The notes: generated from the letters alone by a model not told the origin. A stretch of DNA of 64,000 nucleotides from Limnephilus marmoratus (GCA_917880885.1 OU862917.1:26648104-26712103); one strand, 5' to 3'; numbered from the stretch's first letter, positions 44,946 to 55,170 are shown. A program made the numbers and translations.

Positions 44946-45462
44946 AATTCAAATTATAAAAGAAAAAGATAAATATCCACTTTTAAATGAAAACAGAACT
45001 CGGCTTAAACATGTTTTTCTGTGCCCAAAACTAAATACGTCTTTTGCACAACATCATTACACTTACCAGGGAAGAACTTTTTTCAATCGTCTACCAGAAG
45101 AAATCAGAAGCATTAATGATAAAACCCGAATACTGCTCTCTGTCAAGAGACATTTTAAAAATATTCTTAAGAAAAAAAGTACTGTCAATTAATCTTACAA
45201 ATATCCTTAGTTTTCCAAACATTCTTTCTTTTTTTAAATACACACTATTATCAAAATAAATACTGCAGCTCACATATATTTATGTACAATGAATTATTTA
45301 AGTACTAACTAATAACTAATAATATTAATTTACACTCCCCTTCCCTAAAATTATAATGTGTATACAAGCAAATGCTTTCAATGGAAGGGTAATAAAAAAC
45401 CTGAGATGTAAAATAATCATGTAGATACCATGTAAAACAAATTATAAAAAAAAAAATTAAAA
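44946..45462 (+). mobile_element. LINE fragment inserted in the 39-bp satellite
   Basis: The plus frame reads NRTRLKHVFLCPKLNTSFAQ, HHYTYQGRTFFNRLPEEIRS. This is a CR1/Jockey-type C-terminus like that at 49520-49720 (PKLNTTTAQHHYTYSAIKCF). The tail has stem CCCTTCC/GGAAGGG (45338-45344, 45383-45389) with loop ACAAGCAAATGCTTTC and ends in an A-rich run at 45445-45460. Satellite sequence flanks it on both sides. Confidence 0.75.
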
Positions 45463-45850
45463 AATATTATTCCTCCATAGATTTTTTAGCTCTCCTCCAT
45501 ACATATTATTTCTCCATGTTTTTTATAGCTCTTCTCCATACATATTATTCCTCCGTGTTTTTTATAGCTCTTCTCCATACATATTATTCCTCCGTGTTTT
45601 TTATAGCTCTTCTCCATACATATTATTCCTCCGTGTTTTTTATAGCTCTTCTCCATACATATTATTCCTCCGTGTTTTTTATAGTTCTTCTCCATACATA
45701 TTATTCCTCCGTGTTTTTTATAGCTCTTCTCCATACATATTATTCCTCCGTGTTTTTTATAGCTCTTCTCCATACATATTATTCCTCCGTGTTTTTTATA
45801 GCTCTTCTCCATACATATTATTCCTCCGTGTTTTTTTAGCTCTCCCTCCT
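45463..45850 (+). repeat. 39-bp satellite, homogeneous right part
   Basis: About nine nearly identical units of ATTATTCCTCCGTGTTTTTT plus ATAGCTCTTCTCCATACAT. The period is a multiple of three, which produces long repetitive open frames on both strands (45486-45812 and 45516-45839). These are not genes. Confidence 0.9.
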
Positions 45851-45904
45851 TACATATTTATAAAAACATCGCTTCCTTCAAAAAGCATATATGTATGCAG
45901 ATGC

Positions 45905-46225
45905 AAAAATCCTTAAATGTTCCAGATTGTTAAAAGTAACAAATTTAATACCCATTGCTCTGTAACTACTTTCATAGTATCTACTTACTTCTTTATATAT
46001 ATATATGCAATTGCTGTGTACCTTTTATTTTATTTTTTTCCTGATAATAACAAACTAACGTAAAAATCCTTAAATGTTTCACATTGTTAACAGTAACAAA
46101 CTTAATACCCACTGCTCTGTAACTACATTCATGATAACTACATTCATAGTACCTACTTACTTATTTACATATGTAATTACTGTGTACCCTTTCTTCTTTT
46201 TTCTTTTTCATAATAATAACAAACA
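45905..46225 (+). repeat. Direct duplication, period about 155 bp
   Basis: AAAAATCCTTAAATGTTCC, then TAATACCCATTGCTCTGTAA and CAATTGCTGTGTACC, recur from 46065 as a diverged second copy. Confidence 0.7.
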
Positions 46226-46341
46226 TACGAACATTTATGATAGCAAAAAAATAATGATTTAAAAAATAAATAAATAAAAATAATTAATTACAAGAAAATT
46301 ACCTACTTTTATATTAACCGTTAAAAATGTTTTACACCACT

Positions 46342-47053
46342 GCAATACCGGTAACTAACTAACTAACTAACTAACCATCACGCCGTTTCCCCGCAGGGGT
46401 AGGCAGAGAGGACGGACCGCCAAACAACTCGGTCTTGGCACACACTCTTTGCCTCACTCACATTCATACATCGTCTCATACATACTCTTCTATTATTCTG
46501 ACTTTTGATATGGCCCGTCTCAAGTATCTGATTCACTTGATCGTGCCATGTCTTCCTCGGGCGTCCCCGACTTCTTCTACCATTCACATTTGCATCATAT
46601 ATTCTTTTTACACTACTTTCTTCGCTCATTCGCTCTACGTGCCCAAAGCATCTGAGGGTCCCTTTCTTAATTTTGCTCATTATACTTACATCAGCCTTAC
46701 ATTCTTTGCGGATATCCACATTTCTAACACGATCATACATACGTCTCAGGGATCTCATTTCAACAGCATTCAGTTTACTTTCATCCTTCCTCTGCCAGTT
46801 CCATGCCTCACTGCCATACATCAGGGTAGGTACCAGGACTCCATTGTGGACTGCTAGCTTCGCTTTTTTTGACAGTTTTTTATTAGCGTCAACAGCATTC
46901 AGTCCTCCATTAATGGAGTTACCGGCATTTACCCTTCTTTCGATATCTCTATCAGCCTTCCCATCTCTCGTAAACATACTACCCAGATAAACAAACTCAT
47001 CCACCTGCTCCAAGTATTCATCATTCACAAATATGCATACCGCAATACCGGTA
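46342..47053 (-). mobile_element. RTE-like LINE insertion with 12-bp target duplication
   Basis: The perfect duplication GCAATACCGGTA (46342-46353, 47042-47053) brackets the element. An uninterrupted minus frame (46378-47028, 216 residues) has FVYLGSMFTRDG, PTLMYGSEAWNWQRKDESKL, RCFGHVERMSEES and GRRSRGRPRKTWHDQV. This is the thumb and C-terminus of an RTE-type reverse transcriptase. It is 5'-truncated before the palm. The 3' tail is (TTAG)n (46354-46375). The open frame and perfect duplication suggest a young insertion. Other pieces of the family: 28497, 39740/40849, 52385 and 58170. Confidence 0.9.
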
Positions 47054-47079
47054 TGCTTCGAGTATATTTGGAATCACAT

Positions 47080-47336
47080 TTTGTGTGATATTGTGACAAT
47101 AATTATTGAATATAATGTAGCGTGAGCCCAAATACGAATCCGCTGGTTGAACTCCTTTGTAAACAATTACTCGAATATTGATACCTACTTATGTTAAGCC
47201 TACTTATATCTTTCTAGCTCTGTTTATCATTTTATGTACTATATACTTATGATACTGCATACTTGTTATAATGCTCCTGTACAATTTATTTTGTATGTAA
47301 AAGCCATCAAGGCGTAAACAAACAAACAAATAAATA
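47080..47336 (+). mobile_element. Possible LINE tail
   Basis: The end AAAGCCATCAAGGCGTAAAC followed by AAACAAACAAATAAATA looks like a LINE 3' terminus with an inner stem GCC/GGC. No coding remnant is identified. Confidence 0.3.
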
Positions 47337-47337
47337 T

Positions 47338-47445
47338 TTTCGTTATTTGTTTTTGGGGTGTTATGCCGTGTTGCGCTACCTCCTTCTTTAGCCAACGTTT
47401 CGGACATCGTTGCAGTGTCCATCATCAGGGCAGATCCGGTAGATG
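47338..47445 (-). mobile_element. Hammerhead-A repeat unit
   Basis: The minus-strand order is hammerhead, then TAAAGAAGGAGGTAGCGCAA, CACGGCATAACACCCCAAAA and ACAAATAACG. Six copies or parts of it occur in the window. I suspect a Penelope-like terminal repeat, but no protein remnant supports this. Confidence 0.65.
47376..47442 (-). ncRNA. Hammerhead ribozyme motif A, intact core
   Basis: Minus strand: stem I distal CTACC, loop GGATCT, proximal GCC, core CTGATGA, one extra T, stem II GGACA/TGTCC with loop CTGCAACGA, GAA, palindromic ACGT, T (cleavage position), then GGC, loop and GGTAG closing stem I. All helices pair. Stem III is only ACGU, so cleavage would need a dimer or help. Confidence 0.7.
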
Positions 47446-47767
47446 TGTGAATAAATAAATAAATAAATATTATCCCTCCATAGTTTTTAATCGCTCCAAA
47501 TGGATATGTCTCTATTTTGAATATCGCTTGCAATTTATTTTATTATTTATGTTTTCTACGTAATTTTACGCATGCGTTATTCTTTGTAACTTTATTTATC
47601 GTATAAATCAATACCATGTATTTACTCTACCATTGTTACTACATACAACAATTAGTTAACACAATTTATTATTTTCATTATTTTAAAGCACAAGCCCGAT
47701 TGGTTTAAATAAATAAATAACCCAATAAATAAAATGTTTTAAGTAACAAAGACTATGAAAACTCTTA

Positions 47768-48299
47768 TCTAATATATAAAATTCTCGTGTCACGGTGTTT
47801 GTTACCATACTCCTCCGAAACGGCTGGACCAATTTTGATGAAATTTTGTGTGCTTATCTGGTAGGTCTGAGAATCGACCAACATCTATTTTTCATACCCC
47901 TAAAAGTAAAGGTGTTCCACTCCGAAGAAAATTATTTTCCCCATACATTTTGTGAACGAATTCTCCTATTTTGAAAGAACTGCAGCAATATTGTAAGGGG
48001 TATAATATTGAACTGTGAACCGGTGGAGGGGGGAGGGGTGAGGAGGGAGGGGGTTGGGGGGAGGGGGTTGGGGGGAGGGGGTAAGGATCTCAGGAAGGGG
48101 GGTTAGCGGGACGGGGGAAAGGGGAGAAGTGGAGTGGGGAGAGGGAGAGGGAACGCGAGAGGGGAAAGGATACGCAGGGAGAAACAATTTAGATCAAGGT
48201 ATGGTATACGCAGGGAGAAACAATTTAGATCAATTCAGCTAATAAGTTGACAACAGTTTTTGATTCTGAGGCGGTACGAAGTTCGCCGGATCAGCTAGT
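47768..48299 (+). mobile_element. Helitron-like element, near complete
   Basis: It starts TCTAATATATAAAATTCTCG and has CTCCTCCGAAACGGCTGGAC and a long G-rich core (48020-48170) with a duplicated GCAGGGAGAAACAATTTAGA. It ends AAGTTCGCCGGATCAGCTAG followed by T. The TC start and CTAG-T end fit the Helitron pattern. It has no coding sequence. Confidence 0.65.
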
Positions 48300-48412
48300 A
48301 ATTTTCTAAAATTGAAAAAAAGTTACTTTGAATGACTAAATTGGTTGAATTTCATTAAAAACTGAAATTACATGAGAAGTGTTGAGTGAATGTTTTCCTT
48401 GAAATATAAACC

Positions 48413-48692
48413 AGTAGCAGACCCGGCCACACGTTTCTGTGGCTAACGAAACACAACGCCATTACCCAACCTTTATAAAATCCACACTACCCGCTTGTCA
48501 GCTGCCCGCTGCCTGGATTGAGTATTTGAATTTCTCGGCTTTTCTCTACTATAATAAGCATGTATTATACATATTAACCTTCCTCTTGAATCACTCTATC
48601 TATTGGTGAAAACCGCATGAAAATCCGTTGCATAGTTTAAAAGATCTATGCGCACATACATTTTGAGCGACTTCATTTTATACTATGTAATG
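48413..48692 (-). mobile_element. Helitron-like element, second family
   Basis: On the plus strand it reads CAGACCCGGCCACACGTTTC, CACTCTATCTATTGGTGAAA and GAGCGACTTCATTTTATACT. Copies at 57688-57977 and 63088-63288 share these blocks. Reversed, the end is CGGGTCTGCTA, a degraded CTAG. Confidence 0.6.
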
Positions 48693-49082
48693 ATTTTGTT
48701 TATGTGATGCCGTAAAAGAGATGATAAAACTGCCTGATATTAAAACCATGACTTCACTAATTAAGTTAATGTTTTAAGGATAAAGGAAGTGGGGCAGGTT
48801 CCTCATTTGCTCTAACTGGGAAGCTTTCAGCCCCCGAAAGCCTTTTCTTAGCTGGAATAATTTTAGGGCCTTGCTTGCATACATCATTGTGAAAAGGCGG
48901 AAGATTATTAACTTTTTGAACATTTTTAGTCTCAAATTCGATGCCATAGTTTCACTGACCCGGACAGATGGAACTCTTGTGTGGTATTTTTCAATTGTTC
49001 GTAATCAAAGAGAAAAATAAGGAAGTTTCTTTGGGTTATTCGATTTACATACTGTAAAAAAACGGCGATGTATTTGAAATAC

Positions 49083-49740
49083 TTTTTTTTTTTTTTTTTT
49101 TTAAATTTATTTATTTATTTATTCCATTTTTACAATTTTACAAAGTTAGGTATAAGTACAATTATTTTTTTAATTATGTACATGTAATACAAATATTTTT
49201 TAATGGTGGTAATAATACCTCTCTAATTGAGAATTTCTCGTGTTTAGGGAGGGAGTACTAACACAATTGATATTTTGATATATGTTTAATTGATGCTACC
49301 ATGAGCGTATTTATGAAAAAATAAAATAAAAACAACATGTATGTAAAATTATATACCTGTGCACTATTTTAGGAAGAAAGTTTTTTTTTAAATTATAAAA
49401 TATAAAACCTGTGTACACATTGAAAATATAAGTGGTCGTAATATAACACAAACATGAAATTACTTAGTGGTGAAATGTATTTTAATTTTTTTCTTAAAAA
49501 TTTTATAATTTTTTTCGGATTGAATATCTTTAGGGAGTTCGTTAAAGCATTTTATGGCTGAGTATGTGTAATGGTGTTGGGCCGTTGTAGTATTAAGTTT
49601 AGGGATTATTATTTGTCCTGTTGTTCTCGGCCTGGTGCTAAATGACTTTATTTTGAGTTTGTCTTTATGGATTTGAAGTAATGCATTTTTTTGATAGATT
49701 CTGTTTATTTGTAAAACTTTGAATTCATCGAATATTTTTT
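49083..49740 (-). mobile_element. LINE 3' end with ORF2 remnant, stem-loop and poly-A
   Basis: The minus strand (about 49520-49735) reads KIFDEFKVLQINRIYQKNAL, RPRTTGQIIIPKLNTTTAQH and IKCFNELPKDIQS, a CR1/Jockey-type C-terminus. The 3' UTR stem CCTCTCTA/TAGGGAGG (49218-49225, 49245-49252, one mismatch) encloses an inner GAGAAATTCTC palindrome. The run of about 20 T on the plus strand (49084-49103) is its poly-A tail. Confidence 0.75.
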
Positions 49741-49954
49741 GAGTTGAATAGTCTAAACTTTAATGCTTACATTTCAATATCTTTGGTTTTGACTCACTTT
49801 GCATTTCGTATGTCTGTAAATTTGTTGTGTGTTCCGTGTCCGGTAAATCCTGTCAAGATACTAGCCGTGTTCGATAGTACCTTTTTATTCTGCCAGAGCG
49901 CTGAGCATTGCGACTGTTGCGGGATGTCAAGTCAGAGTTTTTATTACGTTGGCT

Positions 49955-50345
49955 CCACACAGGAGGCCCTAGGAAAAAAAATACCTTAGAGCCTATGTCA
50001 TTTTACGGATGCTACGTGGAGGATTTATTTAAGGAAAGGACGATCTGGGAAGGAAAAAGGTATGGGTGTTGTGTTGGAATCTGGGGATCTAGGTAGTTTC
50101 CAGGAGTTAAATCCATCCATCCCACTGCGGTATATAACGATGGGTCGAGAGAGTCCTGCTGAGAGGCAAAGTGGTCTCTCAACCTAATCTTGTAATCCGG
50201 TCCGCCACACAGTAGAGGGGAAAAGGCATCCGCCGCCAAGACCTAGACTATCCACACCCAATGAACCCCTGCCGAGTCACCAATGTAGCAAACCACTTGG
50301 GGTGACCTATGGCAAAGCTGTTGGTTATCCAATAACCCAAATTGA
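49955..50345 (-). mobile_element. Element S, inverted copy
   Basis: Plus-strand blocks in inverse order: AGGAGGCCCTAGG, CCCACTGCGGTATATAACGA, GGCATCCGCCGCCAAGACCT and ACCACTTGGGGTGACC. Confidence 0.6.
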
Positions 50346-50387
50346 ATAGGTTAATCATCATTATGCAAAGTCTTACTGTTAACAGAA

Positions 50388-50873
50388 CTGATAGTTAGTG
50401 ACCGACCGAAGGTTCGGTTTTGGCAAAAAAAATCTAGTTTCGGCATCAGTTTCGGTTTGGGCAGATTTTCTGCCATACCTTCAGCCGCACCGAAACTCTG
50501 CAAAAGATCTCAATAAATGTTAAATTTTGTCTTATGAATGTTGTAATTGTAAACGCAATTGAAATTAAAATAATTAATGAGGTCCTTCCTTTATAATGTA
50601 CATAAGTGTTGATTATTGACAAATTTTTGATGCAAGAAGTAGTTAACATGTTTGTTAATTTTTAGTAATATCAAAAAATATTTATTTTCACGTACTTCAA
50701 TAATTGTTTTTTTAATTTTTTTTATTTCATTTAATACATGTTAACTGTTTGTATAAGTGTAAAAAAGAAGCCAAATTTCAGTAAACAATAGATTTTTAAC
50801 ATGTCTAAAAAAGTTTCGGTTTTGGATTCGGTTTCGGTAAAAAATCCTGTTTCGGTCGGACACTACTAATCGT
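50388..50873. mobile_element. hAT-type MITE with TTTCGGTT clusters
   Basis: The ends are TAGTGACCGACCGAA / TTCGGTCGGACACTA (50396-50865). The flanking 8-mers CTGATAGT and CTAATCGT match at 6 of 8 positions. TTTCGGTT-type motifs cluster within 100 bp of both ends. Confidence 0.65.
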
Positions 50874-50939
50874 TATATTTTTTTTATTTTCGTTTAGGTT
50901 CCTTTCATATGGTTTTTTTAAATGATTCAATATTTATTA

Positions 50940-51293
50940 ATGAAGATATAAACGTTTATGTCTAGTGTACGCTGTCACGTGAAGCAGCCGCAGCATTTTA
51001 TCACGATTTAACACTAATTGTGCACTGTGGCAATTGTGTCTATTTTTACGACAAAGATTGAAATAAGCCGCCAGCAGCGAGCAGCAAGCAACAAGGCGAG
51101 GAAAGCCTCTACGCGCTCTTGAAGCCCTGCCAATAATCAGAGTATTTCTGTCCCGACCTCTCCTCGCCGTGCGCCGCTCTGAACGCGCCAGCAGCCGAAC
51201 TCTTCTGCTAAAGACACCGTATATCGTTTATATTATACTATTTCATATATTAATAATATTACAACAGTATCGTTATCAAATAAATCGACCGCC
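50940..51293 (+). promoter_or_regulatory. GC-rich region upstream of a candidate exon
   Basis: GC content rises at 50970-51200, with an E-box CACGTG (50976-50981) and many CAGC units (51068-51092), in an otherwise AT-rich setting. It is not one of the repeats seen elsewhere in the window. It could be a promoter and 5' leader. Confidence 0.3.
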
Positions 51294-51344
51294 ATGTATC
51301 GCAAAAAACAAATCTGCAAGGAGTATTCTCACCGACTCAAGAAG
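51294..51344 (+). CDS. Candidate short first coding exon, unknown product
   Basis: ATG at 51294 has an ideal Kozak context (ACCGCCATG). Seventeen codons follow (MYRKKQICKEYSHRLKK), ending exactly at a consensus donor AAG/GTAAAA. The GC-rich stretch upstream adds some support. I do not recognise the peptide and cannot find a matching second exon, so a chance arrangement remains quite possible. Confidence 0.25.
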
Positions 51345-51691
51345 GTAAAAAGCTTTTTGTTTTGTTTAGTCCTGGACCAAAATAACCTAACCTGTTTTGT
51401 TTGATTGATTAATTAACCGTCTTTCCGATTCTCCGCGTCGCGTCGGTAGGAAGAGCGAATACAACGCCCCACGCGTCTCCTGAAACACGGTAGTTGCTTC
51501 ATTCACATTTCTACATCGTCTCATACTTACTTTTCTGTTTATTATCACACGACAAAAGTGTTTGTTTCCTTAATCGACCCACTTCTATCTGGTGCATCAC
51601 TAATTTCTTCTATCGAGCGTAACTCATTTTACACGGGTTTTCAGGGGAAACAAAAATCATTTAGATACGTTTTAAGATTTTCACGCCCAAA

Positions 51692-51900
51692 AGTATTTTC
51701 GTTATTTGTTTTCGGGGTGTTATGGCGTGTTTCGGACATCGTTGCAGTGTCCATCGTCGGGCCAGATCCGGTAGATGTGATCTGCCGGATCTGCCCTGAT
51801 GATGGACACCGCAACGATGTCCGAAACGTTGGCTAAAGAAGGAGGTAGCGCAACACGGCATAACACCCCAAAAACAAATAACGAAAAAATCATTTAGTTT
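51692..51900 (+). mobile_element. Two Hammerhead-A units, head to head
   Basis: The inverted ends TTTTCGTTATTTGTTTTCGG and its inverse (ending 51887) enclose a decayed minus-strand hammerhead (51728-51770) and an intact plus-strand one. The whole is close to palindromic. Confidence 0.7.
51782..51848 (+). ncRNA. Hammerhead ribozyme motif A, intact core
   Basis: The core CTGATGA (51796-51802), stem II GGACA/TGTCC (51804-51808, 51818-51822) and GAA (51823-51825) are kept. Palindromic ACGT (51826-51829), stem I GCC/GGC, and distal CTGCC with GGTAG (51844-51848, one G-U) complete the fold. Relative to 47376-47442 loop II carries one change and stem I keeps pairing through a wobble. Confidence 0.7.
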
Positions 51901-51978
51901 ATTTAACAAAAATAGCATATCTTTGAATAAAAGGGTCAGATAATATTTAGGGATCAGGTATTTGAAGAAGTCATTTTT

Positions 51979-52034
51979 TTTCGTTATTTGTTTTTGGGGT
52001 GTTATGCCGTGTTGCGCTACCTCCTTCTTTAGTG
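51979..52034 (-). mobile_element. Hammerhead-A repeat, flank only
   Basis: TCGTTATTTGTTTTTGGGGT to GCTACCTCCTTCTTTAG, ending exactly before the ribozyme core would begin. The same border is seen near 30548. Confidence 0.6.
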
Positions 52035-52379
52035 ATTTTTTTTATTTGTTCTTATGTGAGGAATATATAATATTATTTCTTCAAACTTTGCAAATACATT
52101 TTGTGGCGTCTTTATTATTTAAATGAAAACAAATAACTTTGTGAAATCACCACTAGATGATCAATATTTTCAACATTTTTCAAAGACAAAGTTTTCTTCG
52201 TCAGGATAATTTTTATACCTATATATTAAAAATAATGATATTTTTTTTATATACCTGGTGTGTTATAATGTGAGCGACCATATTCTTCAGACCATCTTTC
52301 TCTTTCTTTAATGTATCAGACTATATTTAAATTGCTGGGTGAAGTCTTTCCTATGTTTCTTTTCTGTTCTCCGCTTGCC

Positions 52380-52655
52380 AAAGAGAATGGAGCGCCAACA
52401 ACCTCTTCCCTGGTACACACTACTTGATTCTGTCGCTCGCACTGATACTACTGATGACCCGACTCGATCATTTGATTAACTTGATCGTATCATGTCTTCC
52501 TGGGATGACAAGAAAAAATCTTATTCCATTCACTCGTGTGTCATATTTTTTACATGTTCATAGATCATCAGCCACTATCTATCGTTGTATGATGGCCTCC
52601 CAAAGTTGCTTTCACACTTCTCGTTTCTTTTTCGAACTTTGGGGCGGCCTTGAGT
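52380..52655 (-). mobile_element. RTE-like LINE fragment, decayed
   Basis: TTGATTAACTTGATCGTATC then ATGTCTTCCTGGGATGAC corresponds to 46529-46565. The rest is heavily mutated. Confidence 0.5.
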
Positions 52656-52861
52656 CGTATTTGTTTCTCTGAGCTGTGTAACTTGTCTCTTTCCATTCGT
52701 TGTTATTTACTTAGTACCTAGGTGTTTTTGCATGTATGTATTTCTTGTCGGATGTATTTCGAAGTATATCTTTTTGGTAGCTCAAATGAATGCACTCCAT
52801 TCGTTTATTATGTAGTCCTAATTCGTTTATTAGGCACTACGTGGTCGTATCAAGTACTTAT

Positions 52862-53300
52862 CAGAAGGTCAAAATATTTCCGCGTTGCAATAAAATCCAA
52901 ATAAATGCAATATTTCTGAACTAACCCAAAACTGAACAGCTGTGTTTGAAAGACGATGAAATACGCTTTCAAATTTTATAATTCATAATAAATATATAAT
53001 TTTTGAAATATAAAAGTTTTGAATACGTTCCCTCTAACTAAAATTGCTGATAACGAAAAATAAAACACAAAATATTTTGTTATGTTATAAACGTTATCAT
53101 CGTCTCACTTTTTTGTCGTTTCATGTAAAAATAATTCATGAAAAATTCCCAAAGTTTCACCATTTATTTTTTCAATTGCGGTCGGAAACTTTGATTTTAT
53201 AAAGGTGTACATTTTAATCAATTTGTAGTCAACTTTTAGATTTGAATATAAAGCGTGGTATTTTCTCTTTATAACGCCGCTTAGATAATATTTCTCACCA
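52862..53300 (+). repeat. Repeat family D, uninterrupted copy
   Basis: AAGGTCAAAATATTTCCGCG to AAAGCGTGGTATTTTCTCTT. It is the empty-site reference for the copy at 62834-64000. Confidence 0.7.
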
Positions 53301-54045
53301 TGATAGTAAAGGAGACAACGATTTCTATGGTACCTATACGACTTGTTCTCAAAAGCGTTCAAATTAGCCCGAGAGTTTAATTTACTTCACAGAGTTGATC
53401 CGGGCTGCTCTCTGTAGGGGGAAGATTGCTCTGATAATAGCCAACCTTTGATAAGAGAGGACACACGAAGGAAAAGACATCATGTCACGCATTCCTGAGA
53501 TTTTCCAACTTATTTAATTCCTCATTACCAATGTACCCCATTCATTCCATTTTTATTTATAGATGACAAAACACTTTGTTACGTCTAAGTCGAAGGTGAC
53601 CTCCGAGTATTCTAATGTGAATAAAAATCATTATTTCACGTTGAATTATTAATTCCGAACAGGATTACGTTTGGTAAACAATTTTTAGCATATTAACCAA
53701 CACAATAATAATATTAACTCTTCGTTCGCCAAACAGACATATAATATAGATAATATGTATAGTTGTTAATATTCCTGGCTCGAGTTTGTGGATTCGTTTT
53801 CTCGGTTGGTTTTTACAAGTCTCTTGGCCCAAGTTAACGATAATAATACGTACTTCGCCCAGTCTCTTTGGCTTGCCTTCATATTTTTTTAAAGCAGATT
53901 AATGTCGAATATTTATAAGTAATATTATAAAACAAAAATTAGGTTTATGCCGCATTTACGAAGTGTTGAGCGACCTGCAGTCTGCGGCCCCAATAAAATA
54001 TCAAAATAATTGATTGAAAGAATATTCAACGGTTTCTTTTCTTTT
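53301..54045. other. No recognisable gene
   Basis: No supported feature. Confidence 0.4.
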
Positions 54046-54200
54046 TTTCGTTATTTGTTTTTGGGGTGTTATGCCGTGTTGCGCTACCTCTTTCTTTAGC
54101 CAACGTTTCGGACATCGTTGCAGTGTCCATCATCAGGGCAGATCCGGCAGATCCATCTACGACACATCTACCGGAACACCCCAAAAACAAATAACGAAAA
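54046..54200 (-). mobile_element. Hammerhead-A repeat with inverted end
   Basis: TTTTTCGTTATTTGTTTTTG at the left and CACCCCAAAAACAAATAACG at the right are inverse ends. The unit between is like 47338-47445. Confidence 0.65.
54084..54150 (-). ncRNA. Hammerhead ribozyme motif A, intact core
   Basis: It has the same core as 47376-47442. The distal stem I is CTGCC opposite GGTAG (one wobble), as at 51782. Confidence 0.65.
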
Positions 54201-54519
54201 TGCTTTTGGCCGTGAAAATCTTAAAACGGTTTTCTGTTTTGCAAAAGGGTTTAGAGGGAAATTTTATTACAAAAACTTTCTTCAATGTTTTGAATAAGCC
54301 GCTAAAATAATAAGATTTTTCTTTCGGGGTCCGAGCGTGTAGAAATAGTTTCACCTTCTTATTTCTCGAAGTACTAAAAGTTTCTTGACTAATTTTGTTT
54401 AACTTTCCGAACGATAATCAAAAGTTTCCGATAATTGCAATTGTGTATTTTTTCTGTTCTTTAATATTTCAGAATGATAAAAATCTAAAAATTAACAAAT
54501 CAACAACTATCTTCTAGGA

Positions 54520-55170
54520 AACATTAATTTCCACAGTCCAATACGAAATACAAGGTCAAACGAACTATTCTACATCCCGCACTCGAAAACAAATTACACA
54601 CAACATTCATTTCTCAGAAGGACGTGCACAAAATATAATATCTTCTCAGACGCTGATATTTTCCATTTGTCCTCAGGACAATTAACTAAATGCACAACAG
54701 AAAAAATTAAAACAAATTGTTAATTATGAACCCTCTACCCCTGCTGTGTGTTATTTTCTCATTCTAATTACGTTGTTTTTCTTTCTTTTTATAATAATGA
54801 TATTTGTATGATTTATACAGCGCCGTTTTTGTGAAAAATCACCTCAAGGGCTCTGGCAAATCCAATCATGTTTATCCTTGAACGTTATCTTATGATGTGA
54901 AAATGTATTATTATTATCTGTAAAGGTTCACAGTTTAATTTCATTTTATCTTTCCTACATGCTTTGATATGTGTTTTTTATTTCTTTTGTATATATTGTT
55001 TTCTTCTTTTTCTACCACTTTATGTTTTCTTTACTGTTTTAATCTATGTTTTTTTACATATGTGCTATGATTTTTTTGCGGAAACTTCGCTGGTTCATGC
55101 AACCATATAATATTTTATTACCTTAATAAAATATGTATAACTGTTCGTTTCCCTAATAAACTAAAATAAA
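54520..55170 (+). mobile_element. LINE 3' end
   Basis: The plus strand reads INFHSPIRNTRSNELFYIPH, then SKTNYTQHSFLRRTCTKYN (about 54525-54645), a Jockey-type C-terminus. Downstream GTGAAAAATCAC (54833-54844) forms a small hairpin next to CGCCG, matching 44335-44400 inverted. The A-rich end is near 55160. Confidence 0.6.

Noticed and set aside
45486..45839. Two 107-108-residue repetitive open frames on opposite strands
   Set aside because: Both arise from the 39-bp satellite, whose period is a multiple of three; no start context, homology or splice signal.
47204..47533. 109-residue minus-strand frame with MMDTATMSETLAKEGG
   Set aside because: It reads through the hammerhead-A repeat; the conserved signal there is RNA pairing, not codons.
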